From Streptomyces sp. RB17 (GTDB lineage: Bacteria > Actinomycetota > Actinomycetes > Streptomycetales > Streptomycetaceae), in assembly GCF_009604455.1 (NCBI RefSeq), contig NZ_WEGL01000001.1:1054001-1118000 (forward strand): 64,000 bases of DNA, in the 5' to 3' direction. How positions within the stretch are numbered: position 1 is the stretch's first letter; each line of letters opens with the position of its first letter. A program made the translations under genes and the position numbers. A model generated the notes under the pieces. It saw only the letters and a program-made list of their open reading frames with translations, did not search any database and was not told the DNA's origin. Of the stretch, positions 29,159-37,517 are shown piece by piece.

Positions 29159-29914
29159 ATGGCGACCAGCACGCTGCTTCCCAACTCCCGTACCGAATCC
29201 GACGGTTCCGTGGTCATCCGTGTCCTGAGCTACAACATCCGCTCGATGCGAGACGACACCGACGCCCTGGCCAGGATCATCACCGCCTGCGCCCCCGACC
29301 TGGTCCTCGTCCAGGAGGCCCCCCGCTTCTTCCGCTGGCGCAAGAAGCTGGCCCGGCTGGCGGCGGCCTCCGGCCAGGTGATCCTCACCGGCGGCGCCAC
29401 CGCGGCGGGCCCGGCGATCCTCTGCTCGCTCCGGGCCACCGTGGAGCGGACGGAGGACGTCCTGCTGCCCCTCACCCCCGGGCTGCACCGGCGCGGCTTC
29501 GCCACGGGGGTGGTCCGTTTCGGAGGGGCCCGGCTGGGTGTGATCAGCTGCCATCTGAGCCTGGACGGCAAAGAGCGGTACGACCAGGGTGGCCTGCTCC
29601 TGGACCGGCTCGCCGGACTCGGCGTCGAGCACGCCATCGCCGGCGGCGACCTGAACGAAGGACCCGGCGGCCCGACCTTCGGGCTGCTCTCCGCGAGCCT
29701 CCAGGACTGCCGCGCCGTGGCCCCTTGGGGCGGCGAGACCACCTGGCCGCACAGCGCCCCCCCGCGGCGCATCGACGCCGTCTTCGCGACGAAGGGCATC
29801 GAGGTGCTCGGCTGCGGCGTCCCTCTGGACCAACCGGGCGTCACCCGGGCCGACTTGACGGCGGCCACGGACCATCTCCCGGTCCTCGCCGCCCTGCGCG
29901 TACCGGTGGCGTGA
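29159..29914 (+). CDS. Endonuclease/exonuclease/phosphatase (EEP) fold protein
   Basis: 251 residues. EEP motifs are present: LSYNIRSM (Asn), LVLVQEAP (Glu metal ligand), GVISCHLSLDG (His region), GGDLNEGPGGP (Asp/Asn), RRIDAVFA, and ATDHLPVLA (catalytic Asp-His). It is a probable Mg-dependent phosphoesterase acting on DNA, RNA or phospholipid headgroups. No export signal is seen. It lies between glkA and a serine hydrolase. Confidence 0.88.
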   Translation: MATSTLLPNSRTESDGSVVIRVLSYNIRSMRDDTDALARIITACAPDLVLVQEAPRFFRWRKKLARLAAASGQVILTGGATAAGPAILCSLRATVERTEDVLLPLTPGLHRRGFATGVVRFGGARLGVISCHLSLDGKERYDQGGLLLDRLAGLGVEHAIAGGDLNEGPGGPTFGLLSASLQDCRAVAPWGGETTWPHSAPPRRIDAVFATKGIEVLGCGVPLDQPGVTRADLTAATDHLPVLAALRVPVA

Positions 29915-29983
29915 GCTCCGCTTGCACTCACTGCAGGAAACCCCTTGTGCGCCCCTGTCGCACCCACCTACAGTCCTTCCTGT

Positions 29984-29996
29984 ACTTAGTTCAAGT
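29984..29996 (+). promoter_or_regulatory. Possible TetR operator before the serine hydrolase gene
   Basis: ACTT-AGTTC-AAGT, preceded by GT. The same GTACTT-N5-AAGT layout appears at 32199-32213, upstream of the tetR gene, suggesting one regulator binds both. Confidence 0.4.
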
Positions 29997-30015
29997 GGCC
30001 AGGAGGGGGAACCTG

Positions 30016-31380
30016 ATGTCCGGTGAGCGTGAGTCGCTGGCCGCGTTCGTGGAGACCGCGGCGAAGGAGTTCGGGGTGCCGGGGGCCGCCGTAGCCGTGC
30101 TGACCGGCGGCGAGGAGATCCATGTCGACCACGGCGTGACGAACGTGGAGCACCCCCTGCCGATCGACGAGCACACGCTCTTCCATCTGGCCTCGGTCAG
30201 CAAGACCTTCACGGCGACCGCGCTGATGCGCCTGGTCGAGCAGGGCAGGGTGGATCTCGACGCGCCGGTCCGCCGGTACGTTCCCGAGCTGCGCCTCGCC
30301 GACGAGGAGACCGCCGCCCGGATCACCGTGCTGAACCTGCTCAACCACACGGCGGGCCTGGACTGGAACCTGGTCGGCGCCGACGAGGGCGACGGCTCGC
30401 TCGCCGCGTTCGTCGGACAGTTGGACCGGCTGCCGCTGATCGGCCCGCCCGGCGCCCGGGCCTCCTACAGCCAGGCCGGATACAACCTGCTCGGCCGGGT
30501 CGTGGAGAACGTCACCGGGCTGCCGTTCGAGCAGGCGCTGGCCGAACTGGTCCTGGAGCCGCTGGGGCTGTCCGACACCGTCTTCGACCTGGACGACGTC
30601 GTGGTCCGTCGCTTCGCCGCCGGCCACAACCGCGCCGAGGACGGCTCCCTCACCCTCGCCCGCCCCTGGAAGTCGTGGCGGGCCGGACTGCGCGGCAACA
30701 ACCCCGGCGGCGGAGTCGTCTCCTCGGCGAGCGATCTGCTGCGCTGGGCGCGCTTCCAGCTGGGCGACGCACAGGGGCTGCCGGCCGCCGAGACGCTGCA
30801 CCGCATGAAGGAGCCGACCGTCGAACTGCGGGGCAGCACGCTCGGCGACGCCTTCGGCATCTGCTGGTTCCTTCGGGACGTGGAGGGCGTGCGCACGGTC
30901 GGGCACGGGGGTTCGGGCAACGGGCAGTTCGCCGAGCTGCTGCTGGTGCCGGAGCGGGACTTCGCCGTCGTCTCGCTCGCCAACTCCGGCCCGGACGGCT
31001 ACCAGTTCAACCAGGCGGTGCTGAAGCGGGCACTGGAGCTGTTCCTCGGTGTGGTCGAGCGGGAACCCGAGCCGCTGCCGTACGACGAGGAGCGGGCGCG
31101 GGAGGTCACCGGGCGGTACGAGATCGACGCCATGAATCTCGACATCGCGGCGGAGGGTGGCCGGGTCACGCTGGCCGTCGGCATCAAGCCGGAGATCCGC
31201 GCGGCGTCGGATGCGGAGATGCCGCCGGATTATCCGGCCGCGGGGATCGGCTTCCTGCCGGGGGACGAGTACATCGTCATGGAGGGTGGCTTGAAGGGGC
31301 AGAAGGGCTTCTTCTCGCGCGCGGACGACGGGACGGTGACGGGGGTCGACCTGGCCGGGCGCCTCTTCACCCGGGCCTGA
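30016..31380 (+). CDS. Beta-lactamase-fold (class C / D-alanyl-D-alanine carboxypeptidase type) serine hydrolase
   Basis: 454 residues from ATG 30016, with a full AGGAGGGGG ribosome-binding site. The SxxK motif is in HLASVSKTFTA, the Tyr motif in ARASYSQAGYNLLG (YxN), and HGGSGNG is the third motif. A C-terminal beta-barrel of about 100 residues resembles the D-aminopeptidase or lipocalin-like tail. No signal peptide is visible, so the enzyme should be cytoplasmic; an esterase or peptidase role fits better than penicillin resistance. A TetR gene converges from the other side. Confidence 0.88.
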   Translation: MSGERESLAAFVETAAKEFGVPGAAVAVLTGGEEIHVDHGVTNVEHPLPIDEHTLFHLASVSKTFTATALMRLVEQGRVDLDAPVRRYVPELRLADEETAARITVLNLLNHTAGLDWNLVGADEGDGSLAAFVGQLDRLPLIGPPGARASYSQAGYNLLGRVVENVTGLPFEQALAELVLEPLGLSDTVFDLDDVVVRRFAAGHNRAEDGSLTLARPWKSWRAGLRGNNPGGGVVSSASDLLRWARFQLGDAQGLPAAETLHRMKEPTVELRGSTLGDAFGICWFLRDVEGVRTVGHGGSGNGQFAELLLVPERDFAVVSLANSGPDGYQFNQAVLKRALELFLGVVEREPEPLPYDEERAREVTGRYEIDAMNLDIAAEGGRVTLAVGIKPEIRAASDAEMPPDYPAAGIGFLPGDEYIVMEGGLKGQKGFFSRADDGTVTGVDLAGRLFTRA

Positions 31381-31395
31381 GTCGCCGCACGCGAC

Positions 31396-31452
31396 TGCGG
31401 GTGCGCGGGGCTGGTCGCGCAGTTCCCCGCGCCCCTTCGGGGCGCAGCGGCG
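31396..31452 (-). repeat. Dispersed extragenic element, copy 3 (reverse orientation)
   Basis: CTGGTCGCGCAGTTCCCCGC followed by GCCCCTTCGGGGCGC. The GCGCCCC-TTC-GGGGCGC hairpin sits between the converging hydrolase and tetR genes and may serve as a terminator. Confidence 0.65.
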
Positions 31453-31456
31453 CCTC

Positions 31457-32173
31457 TCAGCGAGCAGCGCCCACAGCCGTTCCGTCAGTACCGGGCCCGG
31501 CATCGACCCCGCCCGGCCGCAGCCCGTCCAGCAGCGCCCGCAACCCCGCCGCGTAGCTGCCGTCGGGTGCCTTTCCATACTCCGCGGCCGCCGCCGTCCC
31601 CAGCCGCTCCCGCAACCGCGGAAACGGCTCCGCCGCCTCCGCCGCCTTGGCCAGGGTCTCCGAGACCAACCCCTCGGCATCCTCCCCGGCCCGCCGCAGC
31701 TTCCGCGTCAGGGAGGCGGCAGCAGAGGTGCCGAGCGCGTTGCCCAGGACGTACGTCACCAGCGCGCCCGCCGCCCGGTCCGCCTCCTCCGGGGTGAACC
31801 CGGCGGTCTCGAAGACGCCGAGGAGTCGGTCGTCGTAGCGGGCCTTGCCGGTGCCGTAGAGGACATGGGAGCCGATCGCCTGCACCAGCCACGGATGGCG
31901 TACGAGCATCGCGTGCAGCCGGTCGGCCATCACCGTGGCCGTGGCCCGCCAGTCGGCCCCGTCGAGCGCCGGCAGGTCGATCTCGTGCCACACCCGGTCC
32001 GCGGCCAGCAGCAGGAGGTCGTCCTTGTTCTTCACATGCCAGTAGACGGCGGTCGCCGCGGCCCCCAGCCGCTTGCCCAGGCTGCGCATGTTGAGGCCTT
32101 CGAGGCCCTCGTCGTCCAGCAGCCGCACGGCCGTCCGGACGATCTGTTCCTGGGTGAGCGTGTCGCGCGGCAT
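31457..32173 (-). CDS. TetR-family transcriptional regulator
   Basis: 238 residues. The N-terminal helix-turn-helix is LTQEQIVRTAVRLLDDEG ... LGAAATAVYWHVKNKDDLLLL, of the TetR/TetR_C type (Y-W-H-V-K signature). The C-terminal part is mostly helical with an Ala-rich tail. A perfect 9-bp-arm palindrome touches its start codon, so autoregulation is likely. The shared motif upstream of the serine hydrolase hints that it controls that gene too. Confidence 0.9.
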   Translation of the reverse strand: MPRDTLTQEQIVRTAVRLLDDEGLEGLNMRSLGKRLGAAATAVYWHVKNKDDLLLLAADRVWHEIDLPALDGADWRATATVMADRLHAMLVRHPWLVQAIGSHVLYGTGKARYDDRLLGVFETAGFTPEEADRAAGALVTYVLGNALGTSAAASLTRKLRRAGEDAEGLVSETLAKAAEAAEPFPRLRERLGTAAAAEYGKAPDGSYAAGLRALLDGLRPGGVDAGPGTDGTAVGAAR

Positions 32174-32213
32174 GGGCTCACCCTAGGTGAGCCCCGCAGT
32201 ACTTGCACAAAGT
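32174..32213 (-). promoter_or_regulatory. Palindromic operator and promoter-proximal motif of tetR
   Basis: GGGCTCACC-CTA-GGTGAGCCC (arms 32174-32182 and 32186-32194) abuts the ATG. Upstream, ACTT-GCACA-AAGT (32201-32213) resembles the site at 29984. Confidence 0.6.
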
Positions 32214-32768
32214 TCAGACCACCGCGCCCCGCCCCGGGTCGTCGTCCTCCTCGTCGCCCGTGCGCATCCGCATCACCAGCGTGGCGAAGCCGCCGAGGAA
32301 GCCGCCGACGCCGAGGGTCGTCAGCCACCAGGTCATGTCCCAGCCGAGCACCACCGCCAGCAGGAGCAGGAGCGGCCCGCCGACGACACCCAGCCAGGCG
32401 AACTTCGCCGTGGCGTCGGCGTCCGGCAGCGGCGGCGGCTCCGGCGGGACGAAGTGGCCCTCGTCGTCCTCGTCGAAGTCGTGCTCGGAGGGCTCGGGCG
32501 GGCTGTGGTCGCGCGGGCCGACACCGGGCGCGAAGGAGACCGAGCTGCCCAGCGGGCGGGCGGGCGCCGTGTCGGTGTCGCTCCCGGCGTCCTGCTCCGG
32601 CTCCGGCAGCGCCAGGTCCTCCACCGGCTTGAAGGGCCTGGCGCCCGGCGGGTCCGGCGGCTCCTCGCCGTACCCCGCGACGATGGCCCGCCAGGCGGCG
32701 TCCTCGTCGAAGGGCACCTTCTGCTCGTCCGGCTCGCGATCCTCGCGGTCGGACTCGTGCTCAGCCAC
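32214..32768 (-). CDS. Small membrane protein with acidic Pro-rich N-terminus
   Basis: 184 residues from GTG 32768, which overlaps the esterase stop by 8 bases. The first 115 residues are acidic and Pro-rich (EHDFDEDDEGHF; PPEPPPLPDAD) and begin with a block conserved in streptomycetes (FDEDAAWRAIVAGYG). Two membrane helices follow (about 120-140 and 145-165), then an acidic tail. Function unknown. Translationally coupled to the esterase gene. Confidence 0.78.
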   Translation of the reverse strand: MAEHESDREDREPDEQKVPFDEDAAWRAIVAGYGEEPPDPPGARPFKPVEDLALPEPEQDAGSDTDTAPARPLGSSVSFAPGVGPRDHSPPEPSEHDFDEDDEGHFVPPEPPPLPDADATAKFAWLGVVGGPLLLLLAVVLGWDMTWWLTTLGVGGFLGGFATLVMRMRTGDEEDDDPGRGAVV

Positions 32769-33540
32769 CTGTGGCCGCCCCTTCCTTGCCGAGACCGGGT
32801 GCGAGCCGGCCCATGAAGGCGAGGCTCTCCTCGAAGATCCGGTCCGCATCCTGGTCCAACGTCGCCACGTGGTAACTCTGTTCCAGCACGATCTCCGTCA
32901 CGTCCGTGGACGACACCCGGCACAGCACCCGGGCCGAGTCGGCCGCCGGGACCACATGGTCCTGGGCGCTGCGCAGCAGCAGCAAGGGCTGGGTGACCTG
33001 GGGCAGCTCGCCGTCCAGCCGGCGCAGGAACCCGCGCAGCGAGTGCGCCGCGTGCAGCGGCACCCGGTCGTAGCCCAGCTCGGCCGCGCCTTCCTTGGCG
33101 ATGTCGCTCGCGATGCCCTTCGTCGTCCGCACGAGATGCCGGGCCACCGGAAGGGCGTACGCCGACAGGCCGTGCACCTTGTTCGCCGGGTTGACGACCA
33201 CGACGCCCCGCACCCGCTCGCCGTGCCGAGCGGCCAGCCTGAGCGCCAGCGCGCCGCCCATCGACAGGCCGGCGACGAACACCTGGGAGCAGCGTTCGGC
33301 GAGCAGGCGCAGCTCGCGGTCCACCTCCGCGTACCAGTCCTGCCAGCCCGTGACCTGCATGTCCTCCCAGCGGGTGCCATGGCCGGGCAGCAGGGGCAGC
33401 GACACGGTCAGGCCGCGCGCCGCATGGTGCTCCGCCCAGGGGCGCAGCGACTGGGGCGAGCCGGTGAAGCCGTGGCAGAGGAGGACCCCCACCTCCCCGC
33501 CCTGGTGGCGGTACGGCTCGGCTCCGGGGAGGACCGGCAC
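32761..33540 (-). CDS. Alpha/beta-hydrolase, monoacylglycerol-lipase/carboxylesterase type
   Basis: 259 residues from GTG 33540, chosen for GGAG at 9 nt and the N-terminus MPVLPGAEPYRHQGGEVGVLL usual in the family, read here in two parts. The oxyanion loop is LLCHGFTGSP, the nucleophile elbow GLSMGGALAL, the acid SAQDHVVPA and the His SYHVATLD. It resembles carboxylesterase Est30-type enzymes acting on short or medium acyl esters. It is divergent from plsC, so a lipid-related role is reasonable. Confidence 0.9.
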   Translation of the reverse strand: MPVLPGAEPYRHQGGEVGVLLCHGFTGSPQSLRPWAEHHAARGLTVSLPLLPGHGTRWEDMQVTGWQDWYAEVDRELRLLAERCSQVFVAGLSMGGALALRLAARHGERVRGVVVVNPANKVHGLSAYALPVARHLVRTTKGIASDIAKEGAAELGYDRVPLHAAHSLRGFLRRLDGELPQVTQPLLLLRSAQDHVVPAADSARVLCRVSSTDVTEIVLEQSYHVATLDQDADRIFEESLAFMGRLAPGLGKEGAATGG

Positions 33541-33712
33541 CTTCGACGCTCCTGTTCCTGAAGGGGCCCCGACCGGCGACCGGCGGAGGCGTGAGGGAAA
33601 CGTGCGGATGTGCTTCACCGTACGCGACCGCACTGACACCGACCAGGGTCGTCGGGGCCTTTGACGCTCCTGAAGGGTTAAGGTCTGTTCGACGGAAACA
33701 GGAGGCAAGCGG

Positions 33713-34453
33713 GTGTTGTACGGCACGATGAAGGTCGCCATCGGCGGGCCGCTGAAGGTCGCCTTCAGGCCCTGGGTGGAGGGCCTGGAGAACATCCCGG
33801 CCGAGGGCCCCGCCATACTGGCGAGCAATCACCTGTCCTTCTCGGACTCGTTCTTCCTGCCCGCGGTCCTGGACCGCAAGGTGACCTTCATCGCGAAGGC
33901 CGAGTACTTCACCACCCCCGGTGTGAAGGGCCGGCTGACCGCCGCCTTCTTCAAGGGCGTCGGACAGCTCCCGGTGGACCGCTCCGGGGCGCGCGGCGCC
34001 GGCGAGGCCGCGATCAAGAGCGGCATAGAGGTGCTGGAGCGCGGCGAGCTGTTCGGCATCTACCCCGAGGGCACCCGCTCGCCCGACGGCCGGCTCTACC
34101 GGGGCAAGCCGGGCGGCCTCGCGCGCGTGGCGCTCGCCACCGGGGCTCCGGTCATCCCGGTGGCGATGATCGACACCGAGAAGATCCAGCCGCCCGGCAA
34201 GGTGATGCCGAAGCTGATGCGGCCCGGCATCCGCATCGGCAAGCCGCTGGACTTCAGCCGCTACCACGGCATGGAGCACGACCGCTTCGTACTGCGCGCC
34301 CTGACCGACGAGGTCATGTACGAGATCATGAAGCTGTCCGGCCAGGAGTACGTCGACATGTACGCGACGGCTGCCAAGCGGCAGATCTCGGAGGCGGCCA
34401 AGGCGGCCAAGGAGGCCGAGAAGAAGGAAGCCGAGAAGAAGGCAGAGGCCTGA
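33713..34453 (+). CDS. plsC: 1-acyl-sn-glycerol-3-phosphate acyltransferase
   Basis: 246 residues, GTG start with AGGAGGC upstream. PlsC motifs: ASNHLSFSDSFF (HxxxxD), FKGVGQLPVDRSG (motif II), GIYPEGTRSPDG (motif III) and PVIPVAMID (motif IV). The C-terminus is a Lys/Glu/Ala-rich helix (EAAKAAKEAEKKEAEKKAEA). It makes phosphatidic acid. The mycobacterial homologue Rv2182c holds the same place near GT87 and ArsA-like genes. Confidence 0.93.
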   Translation: MLYGTMKVAIGGPLKVAFRPWVEGLENIPAEGPAILASNHLSFSDSFFLPAVLDRKVTFIAKAEYFTTPGVKGRLTAAFFKGVGQLPVDRSGARGAGEAAIKSGIEVLERGELFGIYPEGTRSPDGRLYRGKPGGLARVALATGAPVIPVAMIDTEKIQPPGKVMPKLMRPGIRIGKPLDFSRYHGMEHDRFVLRALTDEVMYEIMKLSGQEYVDMYATAAKRQISEAAKAAKEAEKKEAEKKAEA

Positions 34454-34479
34454 CGGAGAGGCCGGGGGGAACGGGGGAC

Positions 34480-35685
34480 ATGGCCAGGCGCGAGCGCGTG
34501 CTGAGGATGTCGGTCGAGCTGCCGCTGTGGCGCGCGCTCGCCGGCTACCGCGTCCTGACCATGCTGTACGCGATCGGTCTGGGCGCCACCAGGCACGGCC
34601 TCTTCACGCGCCCCTGGGTCGCCGTCTGCTACTTCGCCGTCATGTTCGTCTGGACCCTCGCCACCCTGCCGTGGGTGCGCAACGCGGCGAGCTGCACCAA
34701 GCCCTTCCTGGCCGCCGACCTGACCATCGCCCTCGCCGGTGTCCTGATCACCCCGCTCGCCGACAGCCACCAGCGGATCGCGGGCGGCCCCACGCTGCCG
34801 TCGATATGGACCGCCGGTGCGGTGCTGGCCTTCGCGATCAAGGGCGGCTGGCGCTGGGCCGCCGCCGCCTCCACACCGGTCGCGCTGGCCAACCTGGTCG
34901 AACGCGGCCACCCCGCCCGGGACACCGTGCACAGCCTGATCCTCGTCTGGGTGGCCTCGATCGCCATCGGCTACGTCGTGGAGGTCGCCCGCGCCTCCGA
35001 GCGCACCCTCGCCCGCGCCCTGGAGATCGAGGCAGCGACCCGGGAACGGGAGCGGCTGGCCCGGGACATCCACGACAGCGTGCTCCAGGTGCTGGCGATG
35101 GTGCAGCGGCGCGGCGCGGTCAGCGGCGGTGAGGCGGCGGAGCTGGGGCGGCTCGCCGGGGAGCAGGAGGTGGCACTGCGCACGCTGGTCTCCGGCGGCC
35201 TGCTGCCGGTCTCCCGGGTGTCGGAGGACGCCTCGGCGGGAGCCGTCGTACGCGCGGTGGAAGAACCCGACGACGAGGGACCGGTCGATCTGCGCGCCCT
35301 GCTGGCGCCGTACGCCGGTTCGCGGGTGAGCCTCGCCGAGCCCGGTGCGCCGGTCGTGCTGCCCCGGCCGGCCGCGCGGGAGCTGGCCGCCGCGGTCGGC
35401 GCCGCCCTGGACAACGTGCGCAGGCACGCGGGCGAGGGGGCCCGGGCCTGGATCCTGGTCGAGGACGAGCCGGACGAGGTCGTCGTGACCGTCCGGGACG
35501 ACGGCCCCGGCATCCCCGAGGGCCGGCTCGCCGAGGCCGAGGGGGAGGGCCGGCTCGGCGTGGCCCAGTCGATCCGGGGGCGGCTGCGCGACCTGGGCGG
35601 CAGCGCCGAACTCGGCTCCGTGCCCGGGCAGGGCACGGAAGTGGAACTGAAGGTACCGAGGAACGCGAAGGCGGGACGTCGATGA
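34480..35685 (+). CDS. macS: Sensor histidine kinase MacS-type (NarL/HisKA_3 family)
   Basis: 401 residues. Four or five membrane helices lie in the first 175 residues. The dimerisation and phospho-acceptor box is ERLARDIHDSVLQVLAMV (His about 198), then a degenerate HATPase with ALDNVRRHAGEGA (N box) and VRDDGPGIPEG (G1 box). It overlaps the regulator gene by 4 bases. In S. coelicolor the MacRS pair (SCO2120/2121) affects development and actinorhodin production (established knowledge). An inner ATG (34507) is an alternative start. Confidence 0.92.
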   Translation: MARRERVLRMSVELPLWRALAGYRVLTMLYAIGLGATRHGLFTRPWVAVCYFAVMFVWTLATLPWVRNAASCTKPFLAADLTIALAGVLITPLADSHQRIAGGPTLPSIWTAGAVLAFAIKGGWRWAAAASTPVALANLVERGHPARDTVHSLILVWVASIAIGYVVEVARASERTLARALEIEAATRERERLARDIHDSVLQVLAMVQRRGAVSGGEAAELGRLAGEQEVALRTLVSGGLLPVSRVSEDASAGAVVRAVEEPDDEGPVDLRALLAPYAGSRVSLAEPGAPVVLPRPAARELAAAVGAALDNVRRHAGEGARAWILVEDEPDEVVVTVRDDGPGIPEGRLAEAEGEGRLGVAQSIRGRLRDLGGSAELGSVPGQGTEVELKVPRNAKAGRR

Positions 35686-36359
35686 GCGAGCAGCAGGACC
35701 CGATCAAGGTCATGGTGGTGGACGACCACCCCATGTGGCGCGACGCGGTCGCCCGGGACCTGACCGAGTCCGGCTTCCACGTGGTCGCCACCGCCGGCGA
35801 CGGCGAACAGGCGGTCCGCCGTGCCAAGGCCGCCGCCCCCGACGTCCTCGTGCTGGACCTCAACCTGCCCGCCAAGCCGGGCGTCCAGGTGTGCAAGGAA
35901 CTGGTCGCCCACAATCCGGCGTTGCGCGTCCTCGTCCTCTCGGCGAGCGGTGAGCACGCCGATGTGCTGGAGGCGGTGAAGTCCGGCGCGACCGGCTATC
36001 TGCTGAAGTCGGCGTCCACGGAGGAGCTGTTGGACGCGGTGCGCCGTACCGCCGTGGGCGACCCGGTGTTCACGCCGGGCCTCGCCGGGCTGGTCCTCGG
36101 CGAGTACCGTCGGCTGGCCTCCGAACCCGCCGCCGCCCCCGGCACCGACGAGCCCGGCGCGCCCCGGCTGACGGACCGGGAGACGGAGGTGCTGCGGCTG
36201 GTCGCCAAGGGCCTGAGCTACAAGCAGATCGCCGAACGCCTCGTCATCTCCCACCGCACGGTGCAGAACCATGTGCAGAACACCCTCGGCAAGCTGCAGT
36301 TGCACAACAGGGTCGAGCTGGTGCGGTACGCCATAGAGCGCGGACTGGACGAGGAGTAG
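35682..36359 (+). CDS. macR: NarL/LuxR-type response regulator MacR
   Basis: 225 residues. The receiver has VVDDHPMWRD at the start, phospho-acceptor Asp59 (VLVLDLNLP) and the conserved Lys in YLLKSAS. The LuxR helix-turn-helix is LTDRETEVLRLVAKGLSYKQIAERLVIS, read in two parts, followed by HRTVQNHVQN. It is the partner of the kinase just upstream. An ATGA overlap ensures equal translation. Confidence 0.94.
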   Translation: MSEQQDPIKVMVVDDHPMWRDAVARDLTESGFHVVATAGDGEQAVRRAKAAAPDVLVLDLNLPAKPGVQVCKELVAHNPALRVLVLSASGEHADVLEAVKSGATGYLLKSASTEELLDAVRRTAVGDPVFTPGLAGLVLGEYRRLASEPAAAPGTDEPGAPRLTDRETEVLRLVAKGLSYKQIAERLVISHRTVQNHVQNTLGKLQLHNRVELVRYAIERGLDEE

Positions 36360-36471
36360 GGCCCGCCGCGCAGCCGTTCATCCGGAATCACCCTTCCCGC
36401 CTCTCCCGATGTGACGGGAATCACCATTAGCGTGACTCTGTGTCAGGGAACCGCGGTGAAGGGACATTTCC

Positions 36472-37500
36472 ATGCGGGTCGGAGTACTGACCGGAGGCGG
36501 CGACTGCCCCGGGCTCAACGCCGTCATCCGGGGCATCGTCCGCAAGGGCGTGCAGGAGTACGGCTATGACTTCGTCGGCTTCCGGGACGGCTGGCGAGGC
36601 CCCCTCGAAGGCGACACCGTCCGTCTCGACATCCCCGCGGTGCGCGGCATCCTGCCCCGCGGCGGCACCATCCTGGGCTCCTCGCGCACCAACCCCCTCA
36701 AGGCGGAGAACGGCATCCGCCGGATCAAGGACAACCTGGCCAAGCTGGACGTGCAGGCCCTCATCGCGATCGGCGGCGAGGACACCCTGGGCGTCGCCGC
36801 GCGGCTGTCCGACGAGTACGGGGTGCCCTGCGTCGGGGTACCCAAGACCATCGACAACGACCTGTCGGCCACCGACTACACCTTCGGCTTCGACACCGCC
36901 GTCAACATCGCCACCGAGGCCATCGACCGGCTGCACACCACCGCCGAGTCCCATATGCGGGTCCTGGTCGTGGAGGTGATGGGCCGGCACGCCGGCTGGA
37001 TCGCCCTGCACTCCGGGCTGGCCGGCGGCGCCAACGTCATCCTCATCCCCGAGCAGCGCTTCGACGTCGGCCAGGTCTGCGCCTGGGTGACCTCCCGCTT
37101 CCGGGCGTCGTACGCGCCGATCGTGGTCGTCGCCGAGGGCGCCATGCCCAAGGACGGCGACATGGTGCTCAAGGACGGGTCGCTGGACTCCTTCGGGCAT
37201 GTCCGGCTCTCCGGCGTCGGCGAGTGGCTGGCCAAGGAGATCGAGGGCCGCACCGGCAAGGAGGCACGGACCACGGTCCTCGGCCATGTCCAGCGCGGCG
37301 GCACGCCGAGCGCCTTCGACCGCTGGCTGGCCACCCGCTTCGGCCTGCACGCCATCGACTGCGTCCACGACGGCGACTTCGGCAGGATGGTCGCCCTGCG
37401 CGCCACCGACATCGTCCGGGTCCCGATCTCCGACGCCACGGCCAAGCTGAAGACGGTGGACCCGAAGCTGTACGAGGAGGTCGGGGTGTTCTTCGGCTGA
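36472..37500 (+). CDS. pfkA2: 6-phosphofructokinase, group III (PfkA2-type)
   Basis: 342 residues. The phosphoryl-donor loop is TGGGDCPGLNAVIRG; the catalytic TIDND motif is PKTIDNDLSATDYTFGFDTA. The donor-choosing position 104 is Asp (GGEDTLG) and the second position is Lys125 (E. coli 124), a pair linked to pyrophosphate use, whereas ATP enzymes carry Gly at 104 (family knowledge). The gene follows macSR and converges with trpEG. It has a 112-nt leader region, with CATTAGCGT near 36426 as a possible -10 box. Symbol by order (S. coelicolor SCO2119). Confidence 0.9.
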   Translation: MRVGVLTGGGDCPGLNAVIRGIVRKGVQEYGYDFVGFRDGWRGPLEGDTVRLDIPAVRGILPRGGTILGSSRTNPLKAENGIRRIKDNLAKLDVQALIAIGGEDTLGVAARLSDEYGVPCVGVPKTIDNDLSATDYTFGFDTAVNIATEAIDRLHTTAESHMRVLVVEVMGRHAGWIALHSGLAGGANVILIPEQRFDVGQVCAWVTSRFRASYAPIVVVAEGAMPKDGDMVLKDGSLDSFGHVRLSGVGEWLAKEIEGRTGKEARTTVLGHVQRGGTPSAFDRWLATRFGLHAIDCVHDGDFGRMVALRATDIVRVPISDATAKLKTVDPKLYEEVGVFFG

Positions 37501-37517
37501 CCGCGGCGCCGGGACGG

